A stretch of 64,000 nt of DNA from Methanobacterium paludis (GCF_000214725.1 NC_015574.1:2047001-2111000); one strand, 5' to 3'; positions 45,649 through 54,392 are shown, counted from the stretch's first letter. Notes: generated from the letters alone by a model not told the origin. Numbers and translations are program-made.

Positions 45649-46658
45649 TACCGCCTCCTGCCCATTATATTAAGTCTTCCACCTTTTTTAGATTTATTTC
45701 CACCTTTACCCTTCTTCTTTTCACCTTGAGTGATGGGTTTTCCTGTGTAGTGTATAAAAACATCCTCAAGTTTGGGGTGTTCGAGTTCTATTGAATTCAC
45801 AAATATTCCATTTTCGCTTGCGAAATTAACAATAGTTGGCACCAGGTTCTCACCACTTTCCACCACAAGTTTGATCTCACCATTTAGGGTGTGGATGTCT
45901 CTGACAAAGTCAAGCTTTGACACCAACGATGCGAACCTTTCCTCATCATCAACTTTGATAGTTATTATATCTGCTTTAAGCTCTTTTTTCAGGTTCTTTG
46001 GGGTGTCAGATTTTATTATTTCACCCTTGTCTATTATGGATATTTTATCGCAGAGTTTATCTGCCTCGTCCAAGTAATGGGTGGTTAAAAGAACTGTAAC
46101 ATCCTCCTTCTTGTTGAGGTTTTGCAGGTACTCCCAGATACTTTCCCTTGTCTGAGGGTCAAGTCCCAGGGTTGGTTCGTCTAAAAAAAGTACTTTAGGG
46201 TAATGTATTAGTCCCCGGCCAATTTCAAGCCTTCTTTTCATACCTCCAGAGTAGGTTTTTATCACTTCATCGGCCTTGTCCTGAAGCTGTGTCAAGTCAA
46301 GTATCTCATCAATACGGTCTTTTCGTACATCACGAGGCACACCATAGAGCGCAGCATGCATTTCAAGGTGTTCACGACCTGTCAAAATGTCATCAAGAGC
46401 CCTGGCCTGGAATACTATTCCAATTGACTTTCGAACCTCATTGGCATTTTTCACTATGTCATAGCCATTTACCAGTGCTGTTCCCGATGTTGGACGTAGG
46501 ATAGTACACAACATAGATATCAAAGTGGTTTTTCCCGCCCCATTAGGTCCCAGAACTCCATAGATACTGTCCCTTTTAACTTTAAGGTTTATACCATTCA
46601 CCGCAGTGAAATCATCAAATTTTTTAGTTATATTATCCGTTTCTATGATATAATCCAT
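45648..46658 (-). CDS. ABC transporter ATP-binding protein (DrrA-like)
   Basis: A 336-residue ATPase. Walker A is GPNGAGKTTLI near residue 38, the signature YSGGMKRRLEIGRGL near 140, and Walker B VLFLDEPTLGLD near 160, followed by the H-loop TTHYLDEAD. The C-terminal extension (about 230-310) is as in DrrA proteins and ends in a very basic tail (KKKGKGGNKSKKGGR). The start region is a tandem duplication of AGGTGCGATCATG, so two ribosome-binding-site/ATG pairs occur; only the second ATG (46658) is in frame. Confidence 0.92.
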   Translation of the reverse strand: MDYIIETDNITKKFDDFTAVNGINLKVKRDSIYGVLGPNGAGKTTLISMLCTILRPTSGTALVNGYDIVKNANEVRKSIGIVFQARALDDILTGREHLEMHAALYGVPRDVRKDRIDEILDLTQLQDKADEVIKTYSGGMKRRLEIGRGLIHYPKVLFLDEPTLGLDPQTRESIWEYLQNLNKKEDVTVLLTTHYLDEADKLCDKISIIDKGEIIKSDTPKNLKKELKADIITIKVDDEERFASLVSKLDFVRDIHTLNGEIKLVVESGENLVPTIVNFASENGIFVNSIELEHPKLEDVFIHYTGKPITQGEKKKGKGGNKSKKGGRLNIMGRRR

Positions 46659-46956
46659 GATCGCACCTCATGATCGCACCTTTCGTGATTTTAAGTATTT
46701 TTTAAATATCTTTCCCCTTTTACTAATAATACATATCGATTTTTATATCGATTTTAATACAAAAATATTTGAAAACAGATATTGAAATATATTAATAACT
46801 TCAGATAAATTAATCTTATAACAAATTAAGAATTTTATAGGAAATGGAATAATTTTATAGGATATTTTCAGCTTAAAAATACTGCTAAAGGTTATAAATT
46901 TAGTATAATTTGAATATCATCATTATACACATATTTCCAATAATATGGAGGTTGAA
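46659..46956. other. divergent promoter region of the ABC exporter and MBL-rhodanese genes
   Basis: About 298 bp. It has the 13-bp tandem duplication at the ABC gene start (46658-46683) and a direct repeat of ATATCGATTTT near 46734-46757. The rest is AT-rich. Confidence 0.5.
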
Positions 46957-46958
46957 GT

Positions 46959-48338
46959 GTGATATTTGAAATTGTAAAATCCGCAGGAATCGCCCATAAA
47001 TCCTATTTTATAGGTTCTAAAGGGGCAGCCGCAGTTATTGATCCTCGAAGAGACTGCGATATATATCTTAAACTTGCAGAAAAGAACAATTTAAAGATAG
47101 AACACATATTTGAAACCCATAGAAATGAGGATTACACCATAGGATCATTAGAACTTTCAGAAATTGTTGGAGCAGAAATACATCACAGTAATAAACTTAA
47201 TTTTGCTTATGGTACTCCTGCAAAGAATGGAGATAAATCCAAGATTGGAAGTCTAATTTTAGAAGTTTTTGAAACACCGGGCCATACTGATGATAGCATA
47301 TCCATAAAATTAAAGGATATAGAAGTTTCAAAGGATATTTACATGGTATTTACAGGTGACACCCTTTTTACAGGTGAAGTTGGAAGGTGTGATCTTTACG
47401 GTGAGGAAGAAATTCCAAAAATGGCTAAAAACCTCTACGAAAGCATCTTCCAGAAAATATTACCCCTGGGTGATGAGGTCATTGTATGTCCCGCCCACGG
47501 TTCAGGCTCGGTTTGTGGTGCAGACATACGTGAACAGGAATTTACAACAGTAGGATATGAGAAAAAAACGAATTCAATGCTTAAAAAAAGTAGGAAAGAT
47601 TTCGTTGAGTATAAAATAAATGAAAAACTTTACACTCCACCTTATTTCAGGAAAATGGAAAATAACAACGTGAAAGGTCCTAAATTACTGTGTAAACTTC
47701 CTTACCTTAAACCTCTGAGTATGGATGAAGTCAAATGGTTCCTTGAAAATGATGCCCAGATTGTGGATGTCCGTAACCCCACTGACTTTGCAGGCGGACA
47801 CATACCAGGTACACTTAACATTTGGAGAGAAGGCCTTCCAGCATTTGCAGGTTGGTTTCTGAACTATGAGCAGCCAATCATCGTAGTGGAAAATAAAAAC
47901 AACTTCATGGATGAAATAAATAGATTCCTCATCCGTTTGGGATACGATAATATATACGGACACCTTTCAGGCGGTTTTCCTGTTTGGTTCAAGGGTGCTG
48001 GGGCTGTGGAGACTTTAAGGACCTGGTCTGTGCACGATCTAAAGAAAAAATTAGAAGAAGAACCAAAAGATGAATCCCTATTCCTTCTGGACGTGAGAAA
48101 AGAAAAAGATTGGATAGAGGGACATATAGAAGGATCTCATAACGTATATGTTGGACTTTTAAAGGATCATCTTGAAGAAGTGCCCCGTAATAAGCATGTG
48201 GTTGTGTACTGTGATGCCGGATACAAGGCGAGTATTGCAGCATCTCTACTGAAAATGAATGGTTATGAAAATGCTACCAATGTTCTGGGCAGCATGAAAG
48301 CCTGGAAAAAAGCGGGTTATCCTGTGACCAAGAACTAA
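46959..48338 (+). CDS. MBL-fold protein with two rhodanese domains
   Basis: A 459-residue fusion. The N-terminal about 235 residues are a metallo-beta-lactamase fold of the persulfide dioxygenase/glyoxalase II type (ETPGHTDDS, VFTGDTLFTGEVGRCDL, CPAHGSGS), but the HxHxDH motif is replaced by HRNEDY (residues 54-59). The first rhodanese domain (about 265-345) has no catalytic cysteine, having VVENKNNF instead. The second (about 365-459) has it in VVYCDAGYKAS. Likely role is in sulfane-sulfur or polysulfide handling. GGAGGT is spaced six bases before the GTG start. Confidence 0.85.
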   Translation: MIFEIVKSAGIAHKSYFIGSKGAAAVIDPRRDCDIYLKLAEKNNLKIEHIFETHRNEDYTIGSLELSEIVGAEIHHSNKLNFAYGTPAKNGDKSKIGSLILEVFETPGHTDDSISIKLKDIEVSKDIYMVFTGDTLFTGEVGRCDLYGEEEIPKMAKNLYESIFQKILPLGDEVIVCPAHGSGSVCGADIREQEFTTVGYEKKTNSMLKKSRKDFVEYKINEKLYTPPYFRKMENNNVKGPKLLCKLPYLKPLSMDEVKWFLENDAQIVDVRNPTDFAGGHIPGTLNIWREGLPAFAGWFLNYEQPIIVVENKNNFMDEINRFLIRLGYDNIYGHLSGGFPVWFKGAGAVETLRTWSVHDLKKKLEEEPKDESLFLLDVRKEKDWIEGHIEGSHNVYVGLLKDHLEEVPRNKHVVVYCDAGYKASIAASLLKMNGYENATNVLGSMKAWKKAGYPVTKN

Positions 48339-48403
48339 GTTCGATTTCTTGGTTATTCCAACATAGCATTCCCCTAGTCCTGTGACCAAGAATTAACTAA
48401 GTT
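48321..48403 (+). repeat. duplicated 3' end of the MBL-rhodanese gene
   Basis: CCTGTGACCAAGAA occurs at 48321-48334 and 48379-48392, and AACTAAGTT at 48333-48341 and 48395-48403. The first copy spans the gene's last codons and stop; the second lies 58 bp downstream. Confidence 0.6.
48327..48353 (+). terminator. hairpin overlapping the stop codon
   Basis: ACCAAGAA (48327-48334) and TTCTTGGT (48346-48353) form a perfect eight-pair stem with an 11-base loop that includes the stop codon of the MBL-rhodanese gene. Confidence 0.4.
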
Positions 48404-48413
48404 ATTTCATAGA

Positions 48414-48452
48414 CAACTGTGGCTGAAGTTTTAGCATCAAAAGCCACGGTTG
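48414..48452 (+). other. 11-bp stem, candidate RNA hairpin
   Basis: CAACTGTGGCT (48414-48424) pairs with AGCCACGGTTG (48442-48452), with one U-G wobble if transcribed from the plus strand and an A-C mismatch on the other. It lies between the MBL-rhodanese gene and the next plus-strand gene. It may be a terminator or processing site. Confidence 0.4.
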
Positions 48453-48580
48453 GACAAGAATAGCTAAGTTTCCTGACCCAAAAAAATGGTTAATCCTTGA
48501 CAAAATCTACTGGCTGTTATTTATATTAACAAGTTAGAAAATATTAATAAATGTGAGTTTTAATTTTTGTTGGTGAGAGT

Positions 48581-49054
48581 ATGGACATCCTGAAAATTCC
48601 AATTATGAATAAAATGGAATACGATGAATTAATAAATGAACAGTACATCAGTAGAATTGCTTTTAAAGGTGAATATCCATATATAGCCCCTTTCATGTAT
48701 GTTTTCAATGGTAAATCTCTTTATTTTCTCTCAACCAAATACGGTAAGAAGATCCAGTTGTTCAGGAAAAATCCCAAAGTTGCAATAGAGATAGAAAAAT
48801 ACGCAGATGATCTTTCAGAATTTCGCTTTGTAACCCTTCAAGGACGCATCAGTGAAGTTAAAGACCCATCTGAAAAAAAAGACGTTAAGAAACGGTTTGT
48901 GGATCTCATCAAAAGTAAACACCTTTCAAGAAGCATCATGGCCGCACTTGGCCATTCTCCAGAAGAACCTCCCGAATCCATATTGAAGGAAGAAAAATCA
49001 TTCGTGTGGAAGCTGGTGGACGTTGAGAACATCGTAGGCATTAAAAATCAATGA
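48581..49054 (+). CDS. pyridoxamine 5'-phosphate oxidase-like flavoprotein
   Basis: A 157-residue split-barrel protein of the PNPOx-like family. Typical segments are EQYISRIAFKGEYPYIAPFM, YFLSTKYGKKIQLFRKNPKV and RFVTLQGRISEV. Members bind FMN or F420 and often reduce small substrates or protect against oxidants. The cofactor is not decidable here. It lies between an MBL-rhodanese and a TspO gene, consistent with a redox-stress context. Confidence 0.8.
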   Translation: MDILKIPIMNKMEYDELINEQYISRIAFKGEYPYIAPFMYVFNGKSLYFLSTKYGKKIQLFRKNPKVAIEIEKYADDLSEFRFVTLQGRISEVKDPSEKKDVKKRFVDLIKSKHLSRSIMAALGHSPEEPPESILKEEKSFVWKLVDVENIVGIKNQ

Positions 49055-49171
49055 ACTTTAAAAAAAGTAAAAATTTGTTAAACGAATAAAAAAAGTAAAT
49101 AAACAACTAGTAAATTTAAAGAAGGTAAATTAAGAGGTTAAAGAAGGTAAAAAGTTAAGAGGAGGATGAAA

Positions 49172-49663
49172 TTGGAACAAAGTTTTAAACTAAATGAAAT
49201 TCCAAAACTTGTTGTTGCTTTATTAATTCCATTAATTATTGGATTTTTAGGATCCATTGCAACAACCTCCCAAATACCAACATGGTACGCAACACTGGTG
49301 AAACCTTTATGGGCACCTCCGAACTGGGTTTTTGCACCCATATGGACTACACTGTTCATATTGATGGGAATAGCTCTTTATCTGGTATGGCGCCGGGGGC
49401 TGGAAAGGAGAGATGTAAGGTTCGCCATTTTGATCTTCGCAGTGCAGTTAGTGCTGAACTTGCTATGGTCGATTGTATTTTTCAGTTTCCACTCGATTCT
49501 GGGCGGTTTTATTGTAATACTAATACTGTGGATCGCTATACTTGCAAACATCATAGCATTCTACATTATATCAAAACCTGCAGGAATTTTGCTCGTACCT
49601 TACATAATCTGGGTTAGCATAGCTTCCTATCTAAACTACAGTTTATATCTACTGAACATCTAA
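49172..49663 (+). CDS. tspO: TspO/MBR family membrane protein
   Basis: A 163-residue five-helix membrane protein of the translocator/peripheral benzodiazepine receptor family, which bind porphyrins and related tetrapyrroles. Diagnostic residues are in TWYATLVKPLWAPPNWVFAP and the tryptophan-rich helices WTTLFILMGIALYLVW and LNLLWSIVFF. An ATG at 49166 directly abuts AGGAGG, while the TTG at 49172 is correctly spaced, so TTG is the likelier start. Confidence 0.9.
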   Translation: MEQSFKLNEIPKLVVALLIPLIIGFLGSIATTSQIPTWYATLVKPLWAPPNWVFAPIWTTLFILMGIALYLVWRRGLERRDVRFAILIFAVQLVLNLLWSIVFFSFHSILGGFIVILILWIAILANIIAFYIISKPAGILLVPYIIWVSIASYLNYSLYLLNI

Positions 49664-49684
49664 AAAAAAGTGCTTCACTTTTTA

Positions 49685-50389
49685 TCAATTTCTAACTCTT
49701 TTTTTGGGATTTCTTATTTTAATTCTTTTTTGAACAGCTTCACTTTCAAGCTCCCTCAAAGCATCAGACGCTATCCATTTAGCACTTTTTGAGTCTATTT
49801 TATGGATTTCCTTTGAAACTTCAAGGGCCTTTTCATTCAGTGCAATATTTCTTTTTCCTATTTGTCTTAAAGCCCAGTTAACAGCTTTTTTAACGTAATT
49901 TCTCCCATCAGTTGATTCCCTTATTATGTGGGGAAAAAATTCCTCAAATTTCGTATCTTCGGCATTTTTATCGCTCACTGCAAGTCTGGCCATCAGTGCA
50001 AAGCCGGCCCTTTTAACAAATTCTTCATCCCTGAAACTCCATTCCACTGCCTTCAGGTATGCAATGGGCATTTTCTCAAATAGGTTCATACAACATTGAT
50101 CGCAGAGTTCCCAGTAATCAAAATCCATGGCCCACTGCTCCATCTGTTCTTCTGTAACCATTTTGGGTTCGTCGATCATGCAGGCAAGTATCCTGGTCTC
50201 TCGAATATCCGATTCCCATAAACTTGCTGCCAACTGATGATCTTTGCCTATCTCCTTTGCAAATATCCTTAAATCAGGTATTTTAACTCCATAAGCTTTT
50301 TTTGGCGTAATTCCAAATCTTGCCATCTGTTCTGCAGATTTATTTTGTGATAAATCTTTTAACCGGGTTATAACTTCTTCATATTCCAT
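49685..50389 (-). CDS. AlkD-like DNA alkylation repair protein
   Basis: A 234-residue all-helical HEAT-like protein. Family motifs: RFGITPKKAYGVKIPDLRIF near residue 25, LWESDIRETRILACMIDEPK near residue 75, and the later DYWELCDQCCMNLF and RDEEFVKRAGFALMARLA. AlkD-type glycosylases excise bulky or positively charged alkylated bases without base flipping. Convergent with tspO. Confidence 0.85.
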   Translation of the reverse strand: MEYEEVITRLKDLSQNKSAEQMARFGITPKKAYGVKIPDLRIFAKEIGKDHQLAASLWESDIRETRILACMIDEPKMVTEEQMEQWAMDFDYWELCDQCCMNLFEKMPIAYLKAVEWSFRDEEFVKRAGFALMARLAVSDKNAEDTKFEEFFPHIIRESTDGRNYVKKAVNWALRQIGKRNIALNEKALEVSKEIHKIDSKSAKWIASDALRELESEAVQKRIKIRNPKKRVRN

Positions 50390-50479
50390 TTTTAATCCTC
50401 AGATTGTTATTTTAATTTAGTTACATCTATTTTTGAATAATTATTCTTTCACACGATTTATCCTAGAAAAATGGTCTCT

Positions 50480-50851
50480 CTAATGGTTTTGAATTATATA
50501 CCCAAATCCAATCGTAACTGTAGGTATAATAAGATATGTGAGGCCTATGTCCATCATGTAGTTTTCAAAGCTCATTTGCATCGGCCCCCACATAAAAAGG
50601 GATAGGTCGAGTATTATGTTGATTAAAAACCATACCATACCTGTTAAAATTCCTTCTCTTAAAAAATCAGTGCTTAAATTTGTGAAATACTTGATTGAAA
50701 TTAAGACAACAGTTAAAGTTATGACAACAGGCATTATAGACTCAAAAAGTGGATTTTCAGATGTTTTTAGTGGGTATATTACTACTGAAACCAGAAATGG
50801 TACAAGCCACAACAAAAATCCAAAAATAAGTATTTTAGTTGTTTTGTTCAT
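50480..50851 (-). CDS. small integral membrane protein, unknown function
   Basis: A 123-residue protein with four hydrophobic segments (ILIFGFLLWLVPFLVSVVI, MPVVITLTVVLISI, GMVWFLINIILDLSLF and YLIIPTVTIGFGYII). GAGGG precedes the ATG at 50851, so the TTG start at 50863 is not used. No family assigned. Confidence 0.65.
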   Translation of the reverse strand: MNKTTKILIFGFLLWLVPFLVSVVIYPLKTSENPLFESIMPVVITLTVVLISIKYFTNLSTDFLREGILTGMVWFLINIILDLSLFMWGPMQMSFENYMMDIGLTYLIIPTVTIGFGYIIQNH

Positions 50852-51019
50852 TCTAACCCTCAAATATTTTTTTTATATGATATTTGACCTTTATTATTTT
50901 GTATTATTTTTTTCCAATCTGTTGCTTATTTTTGCATTTATTTTTTTGTTCAATGGAGTGGTTGTTAAAGTTCGCCTTTTTCTTTCTGAGGGTTGTGCAT
51001 TTTCAGATATGTTTTTTTA

Positions 51020-51048
51020 TTACTCAATTTATATAACTAAGTGAGTAA
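51020..51048. promoter_or_regulatory. palindrome centred on a TATA-like box
   Basis: TTACTCA (51020-51026) and TGAGTAA (51042-51048) form a perfect inverted repeat around a 15-bp spacer that contains TTTATATAA. This could be an operator overlapping a promoter. Confidence 0.4.
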
Positions 51049-51117
51049 ATTATTAATAAACATTGAGTTAAGTTCCGCTGAAAAGTCTACAGATGACAAA
51101 AAGATTGGCTTAATAAG

Positions 51118-51125
51118 TATAAATA
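51118..51125 (+). promoter_or_regulatory. TATA box of the PsbP-like gene
   Basis: TATAAATA, about 60 bp before the start codon at 51185, which has GGTGATAAG directly upstream. Confidence 0.5.
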
Positions 51126-51184
51126 CCAAACTTTAGATAAAAAGAGGTATCTACTTAAGTACATACTAAAAAAATGGTGATAAG

Positions 51185-51703
51185 ATGGATCTAGATCGTT
51201 ACGTTCTGCCCGTAATAGCAATATTAGTAATACTGATTTTAATCGTGACTGCAATTTCTTTATCAGGAAACAGCACCTTCCAAACAGGAAACCTTCACTT
51301 TGAATATCCAAATACTTGGAATCAAGATCATATTGTTGGAAACTTCAGCAACGAATCGCTCTACTCCGAGGTAACATTCACTGCAAATTTCAAAGATAAC
51401 ACAAGCCAGGAACAACCAGCTTACATCACCATTCAGATGCAACAGAAATCAGAGGGCGTAGTAAATTTACCTAACTCCAATTCGATTTTCATGAACACAA
51501 CAAACTCATCTATAGCTTCAGTGGAAATAGGAAATATTACTGCCACCCAGATGGGGAGTTATGGTCAGAATATTGCAAAAAAAGTAACTACAATTGAAAA
51601 CAACAATTATTATTACACAATAGCATATATATGCCCACCATACGCAATGAATCAGACAGAAGAAGCATATAACACCATAATTAAAACCTTGAAGATTAGT
51701 TGA
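51185..51703 (+). CDS. membrane-anchored extracellular protein, PsbP-like
   Basis: A 172-residue protein with one N-terminal transmembrane anchor (VLPVIAILVILILIVTAISL) and an Asn/Thr-rich outer domain. The segment LHFEYPNTWNQ and the final YNTIIKTLKIS resemble PsbP-related proteins of methanogens. Function unknown; many potential N-glycosylation sites are present. Confidence 0.65.
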   Translation: MDLDRYVLPVIAILVILILIVTAISLSGNSTFQTGNLHFEYPNTWNQDHIVGNFSNESLYSEVTFTANFKDNTSQEQPAYITIQMQQKSEGVVNLPNSNSIFMNTTNSSIASVEIGNITATQMGSYGQNIAKKVTTIENNNYYYTIAYICPPYAMNQTEEAYNTIIKTLKIS

Positions 51704-51929
51704 TTTTCTAAAAATTAACTGATCTTTAATTTTTTTAAAACAAAGTCCTGACAAAATATCCTTTTTTAAAACATGATTAAGAAACAATCTGTTAAATAGG
51801 ATAGAAAATTAAGTTAAGATATTTTTTTAATTAAAATGGAATCTTATTTTGAACTGAAATTTTTATTAAACTAAAATGTATATTAAATAAAAAGAACTAA
51901 AAAAGAGAAATCAAATAATTAAATAGGTT

Positions 51930-52454
51930 TTAGTCCACTATTCTTTGATCTATATCCCCTTTTTCAAGTTGTAGTAAGATATAATCTCCAACACGGTCAA
52001 TATCATCTTCAGAAATTATTAACCTTTTTTTGTTGAAGGTTTTTCCAGTAGCTACAATCACGTTTGGAACTAAAAATCCATTGGGATCCAGAACCATGTC
52101 ACTTATTTTACCAACCTCGATACCGTCCTTTGTAAGTACAACTTTTCCTACAAAATCCTTGAAGTGGGATCCTTTTGGGCTTAAATCCTCAATTTTATCA
52201 AGTTTAACCCTTTTATCAATCTCTTCAGAGTCCACATTTAATTGAACGTAATCTCCCACCACCATTACATCGTCTTCAGCCACTGCTAGGTACTTTTTAC
52301 TTAAAGTAGAACCTGTAGAAATAAAAATAGTGTCAACCATAAATATCATATCAACTAAACCATTTTTTAATTTTATAGAAAGTTCAGCCACTTTGCCTAA
52401 GTCTCTTGCGTCTTTAGTTATGACCTTCATTCCTATGAACTCGCTAGCTTTCAT
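51930..52454 (-). CDS. tandem PRC-barrel protein
   Basis: A 174-residue protein of two PRC-barrel domains (about 1-85 and 90-174). Each begins with a conserved pattern: FIGMKVITKDARDLGKVAEL and FVGKVVLTKDGIEVGKISDM. It is a duplicated relative of the single-domain protein at 3199. A perfect palindrome TCCAAATTTGGA lies at 52474-52485, 20 bp upstream. Role unknown. Confidence 0.8.
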   Translation of the reverse strand: MKASEFIGMKVITKDARDLGKVAELSIKLKNGLVDMIFMVDTIFISTGSTLSKKYLAVAEDDVMVVGDYVQLNVDSEEIDKRVKLDKIEDLSPKGSHFKDFVGKVVLTKDGIEVGKISDMVLDPNGFLVPNVIVATGKTFNKKRLIISEDDIDRVGDYILLQLEKGDIDQRIVD

Positions 52455-52823
52455 TTATCAACACTCCCTTTATTCCAAATTTGGATAAATTTAATCACAA
52501 TTTTGTTTATAGTCATATATATTTTATTGCCCAAATCTTGCCCAATTTTTTTTTATTACCCTATTAAGGAACAATGGTTTTCAAAAAATCCGTATAAGGT
52601 TAAATAGTTTGTGTAAAGCATAATTAACTGACTATACTGCCAAAATTACTGTAAAATACAACTTAAAGAATTATAAATAAATTTAAAGCACTTAAATTAA
52701 AGCAAATAGAAAATTTTAGGGTACAAAAATAAAATTATTTAAATATCTGAAGTTCAGGTAAAATGGTTGATCCTGTAATATTTTATAAGAAAAATATGTT
52801 CATGAACATTAAAAAATAATTAA
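52455..52823. other. intergenic, AT-rich
   Basis: A 369-bp region between the tandem PRC gene and tRNA-Ser. It has the 12-bp palindrome TCCAAATTTGGA (52474-52485). Otherwise nothing clear. Confidence 0.45.
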
Positions 52824-52908
52824 CGCCGGGACTGGGATTTGAACCCAGGATGAGCAATGCTCAACAGGATTTCGAATCCTGCGCCTTCCCAGACTAGACT
52901 ATCCCGGC
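52824..52908 (-). tRNA. tRNA-Ser (CGA)
   Basis: A class II tRNA on the minus strand: acceptor GCCGGGA/TCCCGGC with discriminator G, anticodon stem CAGGA/TCCTG around loop TTCGAAA giving anticodon CGA, a long variable arm (TTGAGCATTGCTCA) and T arm with GGTTCAAATCC. CCA is not encoded and no intron is seen. Confidence 0.93.
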
Positions 52909-53023
52909 ATATGAAACAAAAATATCTTCAATAAATGCAACAGTAAATGCAGATACAAGACCCAATTAAAGTTTAATCAATAGATAATATGATTCTAGAA
53001 ATTATCCCTTAGATAATGTGCTT

Positions 53024-53242
53024 TTAGGGTATAACCCTCAGATAATGTGCTTCATTGGCACCTGCATTAAATTCAATGCTTTTAACTCCCTTTTCAATAT
53101 CCTCAAATATCTTCCAGAGGGTGTCATCATCTGCATAAATACAGAATGTATCTTCTTTTTCCATTAAAACCTTTTCAACACCATCATAATCTTTTTTGAG
53201 GTCTTGATAAATTTCGCAAGCTTTCTCTTCATTTTCATCCAT
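53024..53242 (-). CDS. small acidic protein, unknown function
   Basis: A 72-residue acidic protein (DENEEKACEIYQDLKKDYDG, later AGANEAHYLRVIP). GAGGATAA lies before the ATG. No family recognised. It lies between tRNA-Ser and a divergent membrane protein gene. Confidence 0.5.
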   Translation of the reverse strand: MDENEEKACEIYQDLKKDYDGVEKVLMEKEDTFCIYADDDTLWKIFEDIEKGVKSIEFNAGANEAHYLRVIP

Positions 53243-53417
53243 TATTTATCCTCTTATAAACCTTATACTGATTTTATCCTTTTATAATCATTGTGCATGA
53301 TCTAATTATATATTTATCCAAGACCGGTTTAATAAATAGTTTAGTTGTTACTTCCGTTAACCGTATATATTAAGTCCACTGTTAATCCTCAAATTCATTC
53401 TACAGAAGAAAAAAATT

Positions 53418-53439
53418 ATTATGTTTGTAATAACATAAT
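53418..53439. promoter_or_regulatory. 22-bp palindrome over the core promoter of the next gene
   Basis: ATTATGTT and AACATAAT form perfect eight-base arms with a six-base centre (TGTAAT). It ends eight bases before the ATG at 53448, which has no ribosome binding site and may be leaderless. The palindrome would then cover the region where TATA and start elements must lie. Confidence 0.5.
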
Positions 53440-53447
53440 TTAACTTT

Positions 53448-54392
53448 ATGATAAAGAGTACAAAGGTCCACAATTTAGGATTACTTGCAATTTTTGTCTT
53501 TTTATTGGCATCTATTTCAATGGTAAGCGCCCATCAGCCCAGATTGGAAACTGGTGCGAATGTCTCCTACCAAAACCCTATAATCGTCCAGAATCCCGAA
53601 ATATCACAGGCTTTCTACTCTCAACTCAATGGAAATCCGGATTACTACAAAATAAGTTCTGATAAAACATTTAAACTCTATCTTAACCTCCTGATACCAG
53701 CCAGCCCGGGCATCAGCGGGAGCTTTGTATCGGCTGAAGTTCTGGATTCAACTGGGAATAATATATTAATGGTTAACGGGACAAACGCCAATTGGCAGCC
53801 TTACTTCGAAGAATTTGGTGGGGACAACTACCTCAAGGGACCTGAAGCCACAACCAACCTCCCCGCCGGTACCTACTACATAAAGGTATTCAACGCACCA
53901 AACCAGGGAAAATATGCCATTGCCATTGGAGACATAGAATCATTCCCTTTAGACGAGTCTTTAAAAGCAATTGTTACAATACCCTTACTTAAAGAGCAAT
54001 TTTTTGGAAAACCCGTTTCAACACTGTTTTTTGAATTTTTAGGAATAATTTTGGCATTGGGATCCATAATGATGCTATTTGCAATGCTCCTAAAATCCAG
54101 AAAGTCAGATGAGATCACACAACTCACAGTTAAAGTCAATGAAGTCATTAAACCAGTTATGTGGTTAGGAATTGTGATAACAGCATTCGTATGGTTGTAC
54201 GTGATGTACAAAGACCCTTTAAACATAGTTGGAATCCTCAATACCCTGCTTTTGATTATCATAATAATTTTGAGCTGGTACACTGGATCCAAACTCTCCA
54301 AAATGGAATTTGGAAAGCTGCCACTTAAAACCATGGCTCTATTGGTTATTTTATGGTGGTTATTCGTGTACCTATCCATAGCAATAATATAA
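53448..54392 (+). CDS. exported protein with C-terminal membrane domain
   Basis: A 314-residue protein. It has a signal peptide (LGLLAIFVFLLASISMVSA, cleavage near residue 28), an extracellular beta-rich domain (about 30-170; LPAGTYYIKVFNAPNQGKYA resembles pre-peptidase C-like folds) and four transmembrane helices near the C-terminus, beginning at LFFEFLGIILALGSIMMLF. No family assigned. The ATG lacks a ribosome binding site. Confidence 0.65.
   Translation: MIKSTKVHNLGLLAIFVFLLASISMVSAHQPRLETGANVSYQNPIIVQNPEISQAFYSQLNGNPDYYKISSDKTFKLYLNLLIPASPGISGSFVSAEVLDSTGNNILMVNGTNANWQPYFEEFGGDNYLKGPEATTNLPAGTYYIKVFNAPNQGKYAIAIGDIESFPLDESLKAIVTIPLLKEQFFGKPVSTLFFEFLGIILALGSIMMLFAMLLKSRKSDEITQLTVKVNEVIKPVMWLGIVITAFVWLYVMYKDPLNIVGILNTLLLIIIIILSWYTGSKLSKMEFGKLPLKTMALLVILWWLFVYLSIAII

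Larger units (their letters stand above)
50852..51184. other. divergent intergenic region
   Basis: A 333-bp region between two divergent genes. It holds the palindrome at 51020-51048 and a TATA box at 51118-51125 for the plus-strand gene. No gene seen. Confidence 0.5.

Noticed and set aside
48420..48480. Minus-strand peptide-like reading (VAFDAKTSATVVYEIT) as a transposase remnant
   Set aside because: Too short and no terminal inverted repeats or target duplication; kept only as a note within the repeat finding.
50616..51044. Plus-strand ORF of 142 codons
   Set aside because: It is largely antisense to the membrane protein at 50480-50851, whose ribosome binding site and topology are convincing.
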